37,535 bases of DNA from contig RHPI01000671.1 of the NCBI GenBank assembly GCA_009103225.1, positions 470,825 to 508,359 on the forward strand, in the 5' to 3' direction. Below the pieces are notes generated by a model that was not told the origin of the DNA, did no database searches, and saw only the letters and a program-made list of their open reading frames with translations. The position numbers and the translations under genes are program-made. Every line of letters begins with the position of its first letter. The first letter of the stretch is position 1. Below are positions 8,337 through 16,199 of the stretch, piece by piece. Origin of the DNA: Chlorokybus atmophyticus. Its lineage: Eukaryota; Streptophyta; Chlorokybophyceae; Chlorokybales; Chlorokybaceae.

Positions 8337-10145
8337 CTACTCAACCTGTCTCCGGATTGATGTTGGCAGTATAGGCTCTCTCCCATACAATAAAAAGTAG
8401 GGGCTGTATGAGCTCAACGCAGCCTGCCGCGTTATGCGATAGCCCATCCCCAGCCATGGCAACGCCAAGTCCCAGTCTCTCTTGTTGTGGTTGAGACAGT
8501 ACTTGCGAAGCCCCTTCTTCACCACCTGTACCATTCTCTCAGCAAGCCCATCGGCTTGAGGATGGTCACGGGAAGTCCTTTGATGGTCGATGAAGGCTTG
8601 CGCCAACAAGTCATCGAACTGGCCACGAAACTCGGTGCCTTGGTCAGTGAGAACCTCAGCACAAGCACCGAATCTGCTCAGTACTTGGTCAAGGAAAGCT
8701 TCCGCTACAAGCTTGCTCTCCTTCGATGGCAGCGCCACGACCTCGACCCACTTTGAAAAGTGCTCTATCACCACGAGCACATAGCGGTTGCCTCTCTTGC
8801 TGACTGGTAGATCTCCGGCCAGATCTAGGCTCCACCGATAGAATAGTCCTTGGATAGGCAGAGGGTGCAGCTGTGGGTGCTTGGTATTGAAGCTTGCTCT
8901 CACCCTGTCGCACTCCACACAACTTGCAACAACTCCCGCCACGGTAGACTGCATGCCAGCCCACCAATATGCTGATTGCACGAGTTCAAGTGTCCTCTTG
9001 ACACCAAAGTGGCCCATCTTCTCATGGAGCAGCTCCACAAGTGGCTTCCTCTCATGTGGTTGGGGCACAGTCCTCACACCACCATCCGGCATCAAGCGCA
9101 CAAGGTGGTCTCCCTCCCACCGATAGCGTTGCGCGCGTTGCCACACGCGATCTCGCGTCGCCGTGCTGCAACCAGCTTGGAACAGCCCGGTCTTAAGATG
9201 AGCAAGCACCTGCTCATCCCTCCAAATGTCCTTTGAAGCCTCGGATTCCTCCCCTTCAATGTCATTGACCGTTGGGGCTGGTGCAGCCACCAAAGGCGGC
9301 ATCGCACCATCGTTGTTGCTCTCTCCAGCTGCGTTTACGCGCGTGGATGCGCATGCTTCCACCGAACCCGCCAACACTAGCAAAGAGGCCACACGGTAGG
9401 CCAAAAACCCAGCCATGGGCATGCCATAGTCATGCCTCGCCTCACTCTCATCCAACGATGAAGGGTTCCTACTCAGCCCATCCGCGTCCATGTTGTCAAC
9501 ACCAGCTCGGTGTTCAATCTCAAACTCATACTTCTGCAGTATGAGCGCCCACCTGGCATGCTTCCCTGTGAGCTTGTCATTGGTCATCAACCACCTCAAG
9601 GGCTGATGGTCGGTGATAAGTGTGAAGGGACGGCCATAGAGGAACGGTCTGAAGTGAACAATGGCCCAAACTACTGCCAAACACTCCCCCTCGTAGGAGC
9701 TGTAGTTCGCCTCAGCGTTGTTGTTGCTTCGGCTGCCGTATGCGACTACGTATTCCTTCCCGTTGTCGTCATGTTGACACAACACGGCCCCCATGCCCAA
9801 CCGGCTCCAATTCGTGTGTAGGATGAAGGGACGGTTGTAGTCCGCCCGTCTCAACACCGGCGCGGTGCATAGCTTCTCCTTGAGAAGCTCAAAGGCACGT
9901 TGGCACTCCTCCGACCAGCACCAGGCCTTGTCCTTCTTCAACAAATCATTCAAGGGCTTTGCAATCTTGCTATACCCCTCCACGAACCTCCGATAGTAGT
10001 TCGCCAAGCCAAGAAACGCCCGTAGTCGGCTAATGTCTGTCGGTGCAGGCACTTGCACCAAGGCATCCACCTTTGCTTGCTGCACACGGACGCCATCCGG
10101 CACTATCTCATAGCCGAGATAAGGGATGTGATTAGCTCCGAACAA
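8337..10145 (-). CDS. pol: inner element: RNase H and integrase core (602-residue open frame)
   Basis: Residues 1-70 hold the RT end and connection (YLGYEIVPDGV, LRAFLGLANYYRRF). RNase H follows, with FILHTNWSRLGMGAVL, NYSSYEGECLAVVWAI, LITDHQPLRWLMTN and AGVDNMDADGLSRN. Residue 112 is Asn (AAT, 9812-9810) where the outer copy and the family have the catalytic Asp. A linker of about 100 residues leads to the integrase: zinc domain with HEKMGHFG and CVEC, then DLAGDL, LTDQGTEFRGQF and DHPQADGLAERMV for the D,D,E triad. The stop is TAG; the same frame continues into the PHD finger. The upstream RT is one frame off, so this part needs a shift near 10150 to join pol. Confidence 0.9.
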   Translation of the reverse strand: MFGANHIPYLGYEIVPDGVRVQQAKVDALVQVPAPTDISRLRAFLGLANYYRRFVEGYSKIAKPLNDLLKKDKAWCWSEECQRAFELLKEKLCTAPVLRRADYNRPFILHTNWSRLGMGAVLCQHDDNGKEYVVAYGSRSNNNAEANYSSYEGECLAVVWAIVHFRPFLYGRPFTLITDHQPLRWLMTNDKLTGKHARWALILQKYEFEIEHRAGVDNMDADGLSRNPSSLDESEARHDYGMPMAGFLAYRVASLLVLAGSVEACASTRVNAAGESNNDGAMPPLVAAPAPTVNDIEGEESEASKDIWRDEQVLAHLKTGLFQAGCSTATRDRVWQRAQRYRWEGDHLVRLMPDGGVRTVPQPHERKPLVELLHEKMGHFGVKRTLELVQSAYWWAGMQSTVAGVVASCVECDRVRASFNTKHPQLHPLPIQGLFYRWSLDLAGDLPVSKRGNRYVLVVIEHFSKWVEVVALPSKESKLVAEAFLDQVLSRFGACAEVLTDQGTEFRGQFDDLLAQAFIDHQRTSRDHPQADGLAERMVQVVKKGLRKYCLNHNKRDWDLALPWLGMGYRITRQAALSSYSPYFLLYGREPILPTSIRRQVE

Positions 10146-11061
10146 GCACTTCTCTTGGTGACATCATGCCGCTCTCGCGCACGCGCTCGAACACGAGCTC
10201 CAAGTGTACAAGATGCTCCTCCATCGTGTGGCTAAACACCAATATGTCATCGATGTAGCACCGTGCAAAGGGTAGACCACGAAGCACACGGTCCATCACA
10301 CGCTGGAACTTCACAGGTGCATTCTTCAAGCCGAACGGCATGACCTTCCATTGGTAGAGCTGATCCACTCCCCAAAACGCTGTCTTGCCACGATCCTATG
10401 GCTTGATGGCTAGCTGGTTGAAACCCTGCCTCAAGTCCACGATGGAGAACACCTTTGCACCACCGATGTCATCAAAGATGGCCTCAGGGATAGGCATAGG
10501 GTACCGATCAGCCTTGGTCTTCTCATTCAATGGCCTATAGTCACCACACATCCTCCTTGAGGTCCAGTTTCCCTGTGCATCCTTCTTCAACGGCAACACT
10601 AACGCCGCTGCGAAGTCCGAGGTTGACTCCTCGATGAGTCCAGCCTCCAACAAGTCCGCACACTTCTCTGCCACAAACTCCTTCTCCACCTTGCTCAGCC
10701 GATACTGCCGACGAAAGATGGGCTCAGGAGAGGTCAACTCAATGTCCATTGTGTAGAAGTTGCAGACTCCCAACTCCTTGGTAGAGTAGGCGAAGCAGTC
10801 ACGCTTGCGCGCCAGCAATGCCTCAAGCCACTCACGCTCATGTGGTGTCACATGCTCGCCTATACACCACTCCATGGTCTGGTCGGTGGCCTTCTCCTGC
10901 TTCAAGGCACCATCCACAGCCGCTTTCTTGCCACTTGCAGCTGTCACAGGCGAAAAAGACACCCCCTTACTCTCCTCATGCTGTACATCATGCTCCCACC
11001 CCCTCGACAGAGGCGCAGGCTCCCAACGCGCTTGCTGTCGCATCGGCATAATGCTTGCCAC
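10132..11061 (-). pseudogene. pol: inner element: reverse transcriptase
   Basis: RT copies the element RNA into DNA. The frame runs from an acidic linker (LGVCNFYTMDIELTSPEPIF) into FRRQYRLSKVEKEF, LVLPLKKDAQGNW, CGDYRPLNEKTKAD, FSIVDLRQGFNQLAIKP, a TAG (10396-10398), then YQWKVMPFGLKNAPVKFQRV and RCYIDDILVF, the Y-x-D-D active site. The TAG sits where the block normally reads P-E-D, compatible with a GAG-to-TAG change. A one-base shift at about 10140-10165 separates the YIDD half from the next part. No real start codon is expected, because the domain is released from a polyprotein. Confidence 0.88.
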
Positions 11062-12273
11062 ACCATGCTATTCTGGTCCATGGCTTGTCCTAGCAGCACT
11101 TGGCGCTGTGGTTTACTTGGTCATGGCGCCGCTGTTGCACGGATAGGAACCCAATCGCACGCTCGCGCTCACCAGCTGTGGGCTCTTCCAACCTGCTGTT
11201 TCGTGAGTCCCACACCAGCCCTGGCCCTCCCTTGCGGAATGCATAAGAGCCTGGGTATGTTACCAATGTCGGCAACGCCGCCATGTCGTGCCCAACCTGG
11301 TTCACCACCTCCTGAGGCGGCCGATCAGCCTTGCTGACCTGTTGTGCTGTGCGCCCATGCTCCAGCACTTGGTTGACTGTCAAACCTTGCGGTCTAGAGT
11401 ACTCTTGCTGCACTGTGCAAAGCAACTCAACCGGCGCAAGGTTTTTCCACTTCACACGCAGCCGATGCGCGCGCGAACCATGCCGTGCGGCATCCATGAC
11501 CAGCTCATGACCTTGCACATGTCTCACCAGCTGATAGTCCTCTCGCACGCGCTTGCGCTTGTCGTCTTCAGCTGGTACGTTCTCAATGATGTACGCCATG
11601 GGCTGCTCTTGGCCTTGCTGAATCATGTTTTGATGACACGCACCAACTCCCAAAACAATGACGAGCGCGTATCCATCAATCCTTTGCCATGACCAGCCTA
11701 TGAATGCCCTTGGCATTCCCACCCCGCTACAAGCAAATCCACATGGCCGATTGCCGCGAGATGATGTGGCCCCACCAAGCAAATGTCTTGCGGCCATGTG
11801 CTTGGAAAGCCCTTCACCGCAGCCTCATGTAGCAGATCTGGATACTTCTTCAACAACATCCTCACATGATGTTGTGCACCTTGTTGTGACGTTGGCAAAG
11901 GGTCCACATAGACGTAGCGCCGCACCTTGATGCCGGCATTCAACGCGGCCGCAAGCCCACTTGCAATGCCACCAAACAGCTCCACCATCACGACACCATC
12001 CTCGGGCACCTTCCACTCGATGGTGTTGTAGTTGATAGGCGGATGAACAGCTCTCACACCCTTGGGCAGCAACGGCGGCTCCAATGCCATCACATCCTTC
12101 ATCCATGCTTGGCTAACCTTGTCTCGAGCCTCTTGTTGCCGCTGAGCACGGTGTTGTGCAGCCATTTCCAGCTCTTGCGACTGGATTTGAGCCATATAGA
12201 CCAGCTCCGGAGGTCTCCCCTCCTCCATGTGCGTGGAGACACTCTCCCCCTCCTCCACATGGTCATAGTACAT
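11030..12273 (-). pseudogene. C5 cytosine DNA methyltransferase inside pol of the inner element
   Basis: The domain would transfer a methyl group from S-adenosylmethionine to cytosine C5 in DNA. It continues the protease frame after a TGA (12292-12294). A Gln/Glu-rich linker of about 90 residues leads to motif I (VELFGGIASGLAAAL), the acidic SAM-binding strand (RRYVYVDPL), then catalytic motif IV as VDLLVAGWECQGHS, a TAG (11698-11700), and AGHGKGLMDTRSSLFWEL. After a frame change near 11640 come motif VI (YIIENVPAEDDKR), motif VIII (SRAHRLRVKWKNL), a target-recognition region and motif IX (PTAGERERAIGF). After another shift near 11100 comes motif X-like VLLGQAMDQNSMVWQAL. Motif VIII resembles the Dnmt3 form. 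The Cys is kept but the usual Pro before it is Glu. Broken here, but full length. It could only be confused with another SAM enzyme if motifs IV and VI were ignored. Confidence 0.85.
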
Positions 12274-12291
12274 GTCGGTGCTGTCACCAAG

Positions 12292-13671
12292 TCATCCCTT
12301 GACTGAACGGCGACTCAAGCACGCCCAAACAGCAGATGCGGATGTTGGAGACCTCTTAACACCCCCTTGCGTGATGCTCAACGGAAAGTAGGCCTTCTCA
12401 CCTCCTCCCACACGCCAACGCGGCCGAAAGAACCCTTGTTCGATCCAATTGTCAACGCCGCCGCCGACGGGGAACAAGAAGTCTTGTCTGAGCAGCACAT
12501 CATACCCCTTCGCATCCGTGATGAGGCATCGAACCTTGAAGGTCGTGGTAGCACCTCCCAACGCAGTCAAGCATATGTCCACCGGCTGCACCGTTATGCC
12601 GCACATGGCCTCTACGGTTCCCGCCGAGGTATTGATCATGACCGGGCATGGCTCCCACTCCTTGGGGCTGAGTCCCATCCCTTTGACAGCTCTAGCACCC
12701 AAAATGACAGGTTGGGCACCTGTATCCACCAAGACAACATCCGGCACGAAGCCATCTAGGCTGATGTGCTCCCCTCGGTTGTCCACCATCACCACATTTG
12801 GCGATATCTTCTCTCTCAAGGCCGGCCGAGTGGCGGGAAGCTGTGCCAACATCCCTCCTACACTCCCCACACCTTCCTCTAGCTTGTCTCCAAGCTGAGT
12901 GAGAGAACTCGATGCCGACGCCGACCCCTCCGACGCCGCCAGCTCCTTGCGCGCAGCCATATGGCCTGTTTGCGCCACCATATCTTCATGAGACTTGCTC
13001 ACATGATCATGAGACGTTGTCGAGGCAGTCCTTGTAGTGTCTAGAGCACTTTGCAACAGCTCCACCACATGTTCCTTGCTGACTCCAAGGCCCTTCAAGC
13101 GAACAAGCGGCTGCCCGACCAGCTCCGCCGCAATGCTCTCCAACGGCGCCGTCAACCCCAAGTTTTCTTCATTGGCTTGAGTTGCGGGCTGTTGGGAAAA
13201 CATCTTGGCACCCTCAAGAAGCTTTACACACATTTGTAGCAGCTCCTCCACTCTCTTGTGCTCACCACCGCCACCGACGCCGACATCATGTTGCGCCGTT
13301 GCCGTAGTGGTCGGCTGCACTTTCGCACCCTCCGAGCGCGAACTCTCTTGCTCCAACGAGGTTGTTGGCAGCAACGTGAATGACATAGGCATGCGTGCAG
13401 CTGGTGCCCGCATCTTATCATGATCCACGCCCTCCTCGCGGACGGGCGCGGCCCTTTCCTCGACCATCCTAGTCGGGGGAGCTGGTGCAGCGTTTTGGCG
13501 TGCCGACGCTCTCGTCGTCGCAACCGCTGCCACCTTAGTGCCTTTGTGAAGCGCACTATACGCGAGGTAGCCTCCGGAGCTGCTTGGCTTATCCTCCGCT
13601 CCTCTCTCGGGCCATTTCCCTCGCTCGAGCATGCTCTTCAACGATGCATACTCCGATTGCATTGCCGCCAA
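12292..13671 (-). CDS. pol: inner element: protease region of pol
   Basis: The open frame is offset +1 from Gag and overlaps its end by about 90 nt. Its first open codon follows a TGA at about 13683, and no ATG lies near, so ribosomal frameshifting from Gag is the likely route. The first 300 residues are a low-complexity Ala/Thr/Ser/Glu-rich linker. The retropepsin follows, with the catalytic triad VLVDTGAQPVILGA at about residue 316 and the flap/C-terminal box YDVLLRQDFLFPVGGG at about 388-404. It would dimerise and cut Gag and Pol. The frame closes with TGA directly after SVKG, but the same frame continues as the methyltransferase linker. Confidence 0.88.
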   Translation of the reverse strand: MAAMQSEYASLKSMLERGKWPERGAEDKPSSSGGYLAYSALHKGTKVAAVATTRASARQNAAPAPPTRMVEERAAPVREEGVDHDKMRAPAARMPMSFTLLPTTSLEQESSRSEGAKVQPTTTATAQHDVGVGGGGEHKRVEELLQMCVKLLEGAKMFSQQPATQANEENLGLTAPLESIAAELVGQPLVRLKGLGVSKEHVVELLQSALDTTRTASTTSHDHVSKSHEDMVAQTGHMAARKELAASEGSASASSSLTQLGDKLEEGVGSVGGMLAQLPATRPALREKISPNVVMVDNRGEHISLDGFVPDVVLVDTGAQPVILGARAVKGMGLSPKEWEPCPVMINTSAGTVEAMCGITVQPVDICLTALGGATTTFKVRCLITDAKGYDVLLRQDFLFPVGGGVDNWIEQGFFRPRWRVGGGEKAYFPLSITQGGVKRSPTSASAVWACLSRRSVKG

Positions 13672-14812
13672 TGCAATTTGTCACTTCCGACATTGATGGC
13701 TCCGCTCTCACACTCGAGTGAGCTCCGACTGCCCCTCCTTGTTGTGGACGCAGCTCCGGATGCTTACTCCAACACTTGGCATCGACATGCCCGCCCTTCT
13801 TGCAATGAGAGCACACCACCTTTTTGCCTTTCCCACAATCCCTTGCAATATGGCCTTGCTCGCCACACGACCAGCATTTGGCACCCGACACACCTTCCAC
13901 AACCGCGTTGTTGGCGTGCTTGAACTCCTTCGGCTTCCCACCAGTTGCCTTGCTTGCCGCCGATGTCGCCGCGGGCTTGGAAGAGCTCTTCTCCTCCGAA
14001 ATCTCAAGCAACTTCAACCCCCGACGCTGCCGGTCAATGTTCTTGAGGTACTCATGCTGAATTTCTGCCGTCTCGGCCATCTTGAAGACATCCGCAAGCG
14101 TGTATGTCCCGAACTCGGACTGAGTGGTCATCATGGTCTCTACCTTCAGCCTCAAGTCCGCCTCTAGTTGTTGAAGGTACACAACCGCCGCGGTCTGATC
14201 CGTCATCACCTTGTAGTCCGTGTCCGTCAAGAGCTTGAGCATGCGCGTATACATCATCCTCGCCGTCTCCCCAACGTTGCGCTTGAAGAAACTCAGCTCA
14301 CGAACCTTGGCGGGTGTTGATTGTGGGTAGGTCTTCCTCAAGAGCGCCTTGAACTCAGTCACGGGCTGCTCCTTCTTCCACTCCGCTTCAAAGGCAGCCG
14401 GTGCGCCGAGCCGCAACGCCCTCTCCCTCACTACCAGCTGCTCCTTGAACTCTCTCCACGTGCCAAGAGCTTCATCCTTGAGGTATAGAGGCAACATCTT
14501 GAAGGCTTTGTGCTCGTCCCACCCCGACTTGTCCCGGTATCCCCATTTGACCATCTCGGAGTCGAAGCAGTCGATGAAGTCCCGTAGGTCCGCCGTGCCA
14601 GGCCTCCCACTGAACTTTGATGTGCTATCCATGCTTGCAGCTGAATCATGCATCTCTCCACCCACGTCCTCGATGTCGGACTCCTCGTCACTTGACAACC
14701 CCACCTCTTCGGCAAGGCCCTCCTCCACTGGAGTGATCCTTCCTTTCGCTCCTCTCTTTGAGGGCGGATTGGGTGGGCGTGACTGCCAGTCCTCTCCAGA
14801 TCTGGTGGGCAT
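13589..14812 (-). CDS. gag: inner element: Gag, 407 residues, two zinc knuckles
   Basis: Gag forms the virus-like particle and packages the RNA. The start ATG (14812-14810) is the first in frame after a TGA about 40 nt upstream. Residues 60-230 are the capsid-like retrotransposon Gag domain (SGRPGTADLRDFIDCF; WREFKEQLVVRERALRLG; ARMMYTRMLKLLTDTDYKVM). Two C-x2-C-x4-H-x4-C knuckles lie at about 313-326 (CWSCGEQGHIARDC) and 334-347 (CSHCKKGGHVDAKC), the nucleocapsid part. The stop is TAA. The frame is intact, in contrast to pol. The outer element has a recognisable homologue. Confidence 0.93.
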   Translation of the reverse strand: MPTRSGEDWQSRPPNPPSKRGAKGRITPVEEGLAEEVGLSSDEESDIEDVGGEMHDSAASMDSTSKFSGRPGTADLRDFIDCFDSEMVKWGYRDKSGWDEHKAFKMLPLYLKDEALGTWREFKEQLVVRERALRLGAPAAFEAEWKKEQPVTEFKALLRKTYPQSTPAKVRELSFFKRNVGETARMMYTRMLKLLTDTDYKVMTDQTAAVVYLQQLEADLRLKVETMMTTQSEFGTYTLADVFKMAETAEIQHEYLKNIDRQRRGLKLLEISEEKSSSKPAATSAASKATGGKPKEFKHANNAVVEGVSGAKCWSCGEQGHIARDCGKGKKVVCSHCKKGGHVDAKCWSKHPELRPQQGGAVGAHSSVRAEPSMSEVTNCIGGNAIGVCIVEEHARAREMARERSGG

Positions 14813-14858
14813 GAACTCGCCTGCAACTTGCTTCCACCTCGAGCAAACTCAGCTGACG

Positions 14859-14871
14859 GGTTGGATGCAAG
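14859..14871 (-). promoter_or_regulatory. putative self-priming primer-binding site
   Basis: The 13 bases directly inside the 5' LTR (minus strand CTTGCATCCAACC) are the exact reverse complement of GGTTGGATGCAAG at 15160-15148, which starts 33 nt after the first T of the TATA box, where the transcript should begin. Tf1 of fission yeast primes reverse transcription this way, by folding its RNA 5' end onto a site next to the LTR. No tRNA-type TGG site was seen here. Confidence 0.7.
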
Positions 14872-15659
14872 TGAAAGATGCGTGTCCCCTTGCAAAAGGT
14901 AGGCAAGATGACCACAACTTGACTTGCAATCAGCCGTTCACTCGTGTAGAGCAGTCCAAACTCAATCCTCACTCAATGTACATGCTAAGGCAGCCCATAC
15001 GGTGCATGAAAGTCGCAACAGTGACACACACCCCTTCATGCACAGCAACGAACACGTGCACACACACTATACATGCAAGCATGTGCACAAGCATCCGCTC
15101 AGCCAAGAACCACTCCCAAAGGTGTTGCTTGCACTCCAGTAGGCCAACTTGCATCCAACCAAACTAGGAAACAAGCTAGCAAAGCCTTATATACCACCGT
15201 TGAGCCCAAGCCCAACCTACTCTCCAACTACCCTAACTGTCAGTCTGCACCAGCATAGTAACAGTCATGATGGCGTTGATAAGTAACGGTAGACGGTTAG
15301 GAAAGGCTATGCTTATCTAAGCCTATCCTCTTCAAGCACACTTCAAGACGCATCTTGTGACGCCAACCCACGGCCAAACCGCCACTCCAACTGTAAGTTA
15401 TGGCTTCTCAAAGTCACAACTCCAAAACAGCTGCGCGGGATACTATAATGACTCAAATATGCTGTCAGCTCGGTATCTGACTGTAGATACGCCTCGAACA
15501 CACCTCCCTCACGTCCATGAGGACCCAAACATGAGTTCCCAACAAAAACCCAACATATAAACCCTGTAAAATGGCTACGAAAGCCGAAATCCCAAGGTCC
15601 ATCCATGCCGCCAGCCCCGAGGGCACCATGCACATGACACTACATGCTCGCGCATGACA
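14872..15659 (-). repeat. 5' LTR of the inner element (788 bp)
   Basis: In element orientation it starts TGTCATGCGCG at 15659 and ends CATCTTTCA at 14872, directly against the primer-binding site. With RNA start at about 15160 it divides into about 500 bp U3 and about 289 bp R plus U5. It is the promoter for gag-pol. Confidence 0.9.
15185..15193 (-). promoter_or_regulatory. TATA box of the inner 5' LTR
   Basis: The minus strand reads TATATAAGG from 15193. The predicted transcript start lies 33 nt downstream (15160). The matching box in the 3' LTR is at 7105-7097. Confidence 0.7.
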
Positions 15660-15663
15660 CTTG
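15660..15663. repeat. target-site duplication of the inner element, right copy
   Basis: CTTG follows the 5' LTR end at 15659 and matches 6647-6650. On the outer RT coding strand this is CAAG, the end of the K-I-K-Q codons and the first base of the next. Confidence 0.75.
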
Positions 15664-15960
15664 CTTGATCTTGTTGTTGAGGGGGCGGTAGTCGACGCAT
15701 ATACGCCGGTCTGTTCAATTGCCTGCTAAATCTTTGTTCAGGGGCATGACGGTCGCGACATAAAGTTCGATGTGGACTCCTCAACCAGGCCTGCATCTAA
15801 CAGAGCCTTGCACTTCTGCTCCACCAAGTCTTCTTCCAACTTGGAGAGTTTGTACTGTCGTCAGAACACCGGTTCGGTGTCCACCAACTTGATGTCCACT
15901 TGGTAGACTGAGCAGCTGCCTAGCTCTTTCACGCTGAAGCTGGACTGGCTCCTCCAGTTG
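15664..15960 (-). pseudogene. pol: outer element: reverse transcriptase, N-terminal part
   Basis: The minus frame reads LGSCSVYQVDIKLVDTEPVF, a TGA (15863-15861), RQYKLSKLEEDLVEQKC, LLDAGLVEESTSNF and, in a shifted frame, CVDYRPLNNKIKQ up to the inner insertion. It aligns with the inner pre-RT and RT block 1 (EPIFRRQYRLSKVEKEF; CGDYRPLNEKTKAD). The TGA stands exactly where the inner copy has Arg, so CGA-to-TGA decay is likely. The rest of the RT is at 6646-6213. Confidence 0.8.
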
Positions 15961-16199
15961 TTAAGGAGAGCCTCGAGTTGTTTTCATGTCTGGCCTATAG
16001 CTAGCGGTCCAATAGCATGGGACCAGGAGGTAGCGTTGGCGACCATTGAAATGTCCTCCATAGTGACTGCTGCCTGCTCCATGTGGGCGATCTCGAGAGC
16101 GGTGTGTGCCGCTTCTCTCGAACGCGATCGGCCCACCCCCTCGCCAAGTGTTCGAGCTGCTGGAAGGCTACGTGGCGGTCCTTGAGAACAAAGCATATA

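Larger units (their letters stand above)
6651..15659 (-). mobile_element. inner Ty3/gypsy LTR retrotransposon with DNA methyltransferase and PHD finger
   Basis: This is the younger, nearly full-length copy, 9009 bp between CTTG duplications. Minus-strand order: 5' LTR (15659-14872), primer-binding site complementary to its own RNA (14871-14859), Gag (14812-13589), protease (13671-12292), C5 methyltransferase (about 11994-11030), RT (11061-10132), RNase H and integrase (10145-8337), integrase tail with PHD finger (8297-7782), a 151-bp repeat (7724-7574), 3' LTR (7571-6784) and an extra 133-bp tail (6783-6651). The LTRs differ at 9 of 788 positions with no indels, so insertion was fairly recent. 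The pol frame nevertheless has at least six in-frame stops and four frame changes. Pol is in one frame from protease to RT block 5, apart from shifts within the methyltransferase. Confidence 0.92.

Noticed and set aside
7782-12294. Repeated in-frame TGA codons might mean UGA is a sense codon or is read through.
   Set aside because: TAG and TAA stops interrupt the same frames just as often, the two copies have stops at different positions, and frameshifts accompany them. Ordinary decay explains this better.
14872-14895. First thought: the 5' LTR is truncated and lacks 133 bp that belong to the LTR.
   Set aside because: The LTR edge at 14872 ends in CA and directly abuts a 13-nt site complementary to the predicted RNA start, so 788 bp is more likely the real LTR. 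The tail beyond the 3' LTR is kept as an open question.
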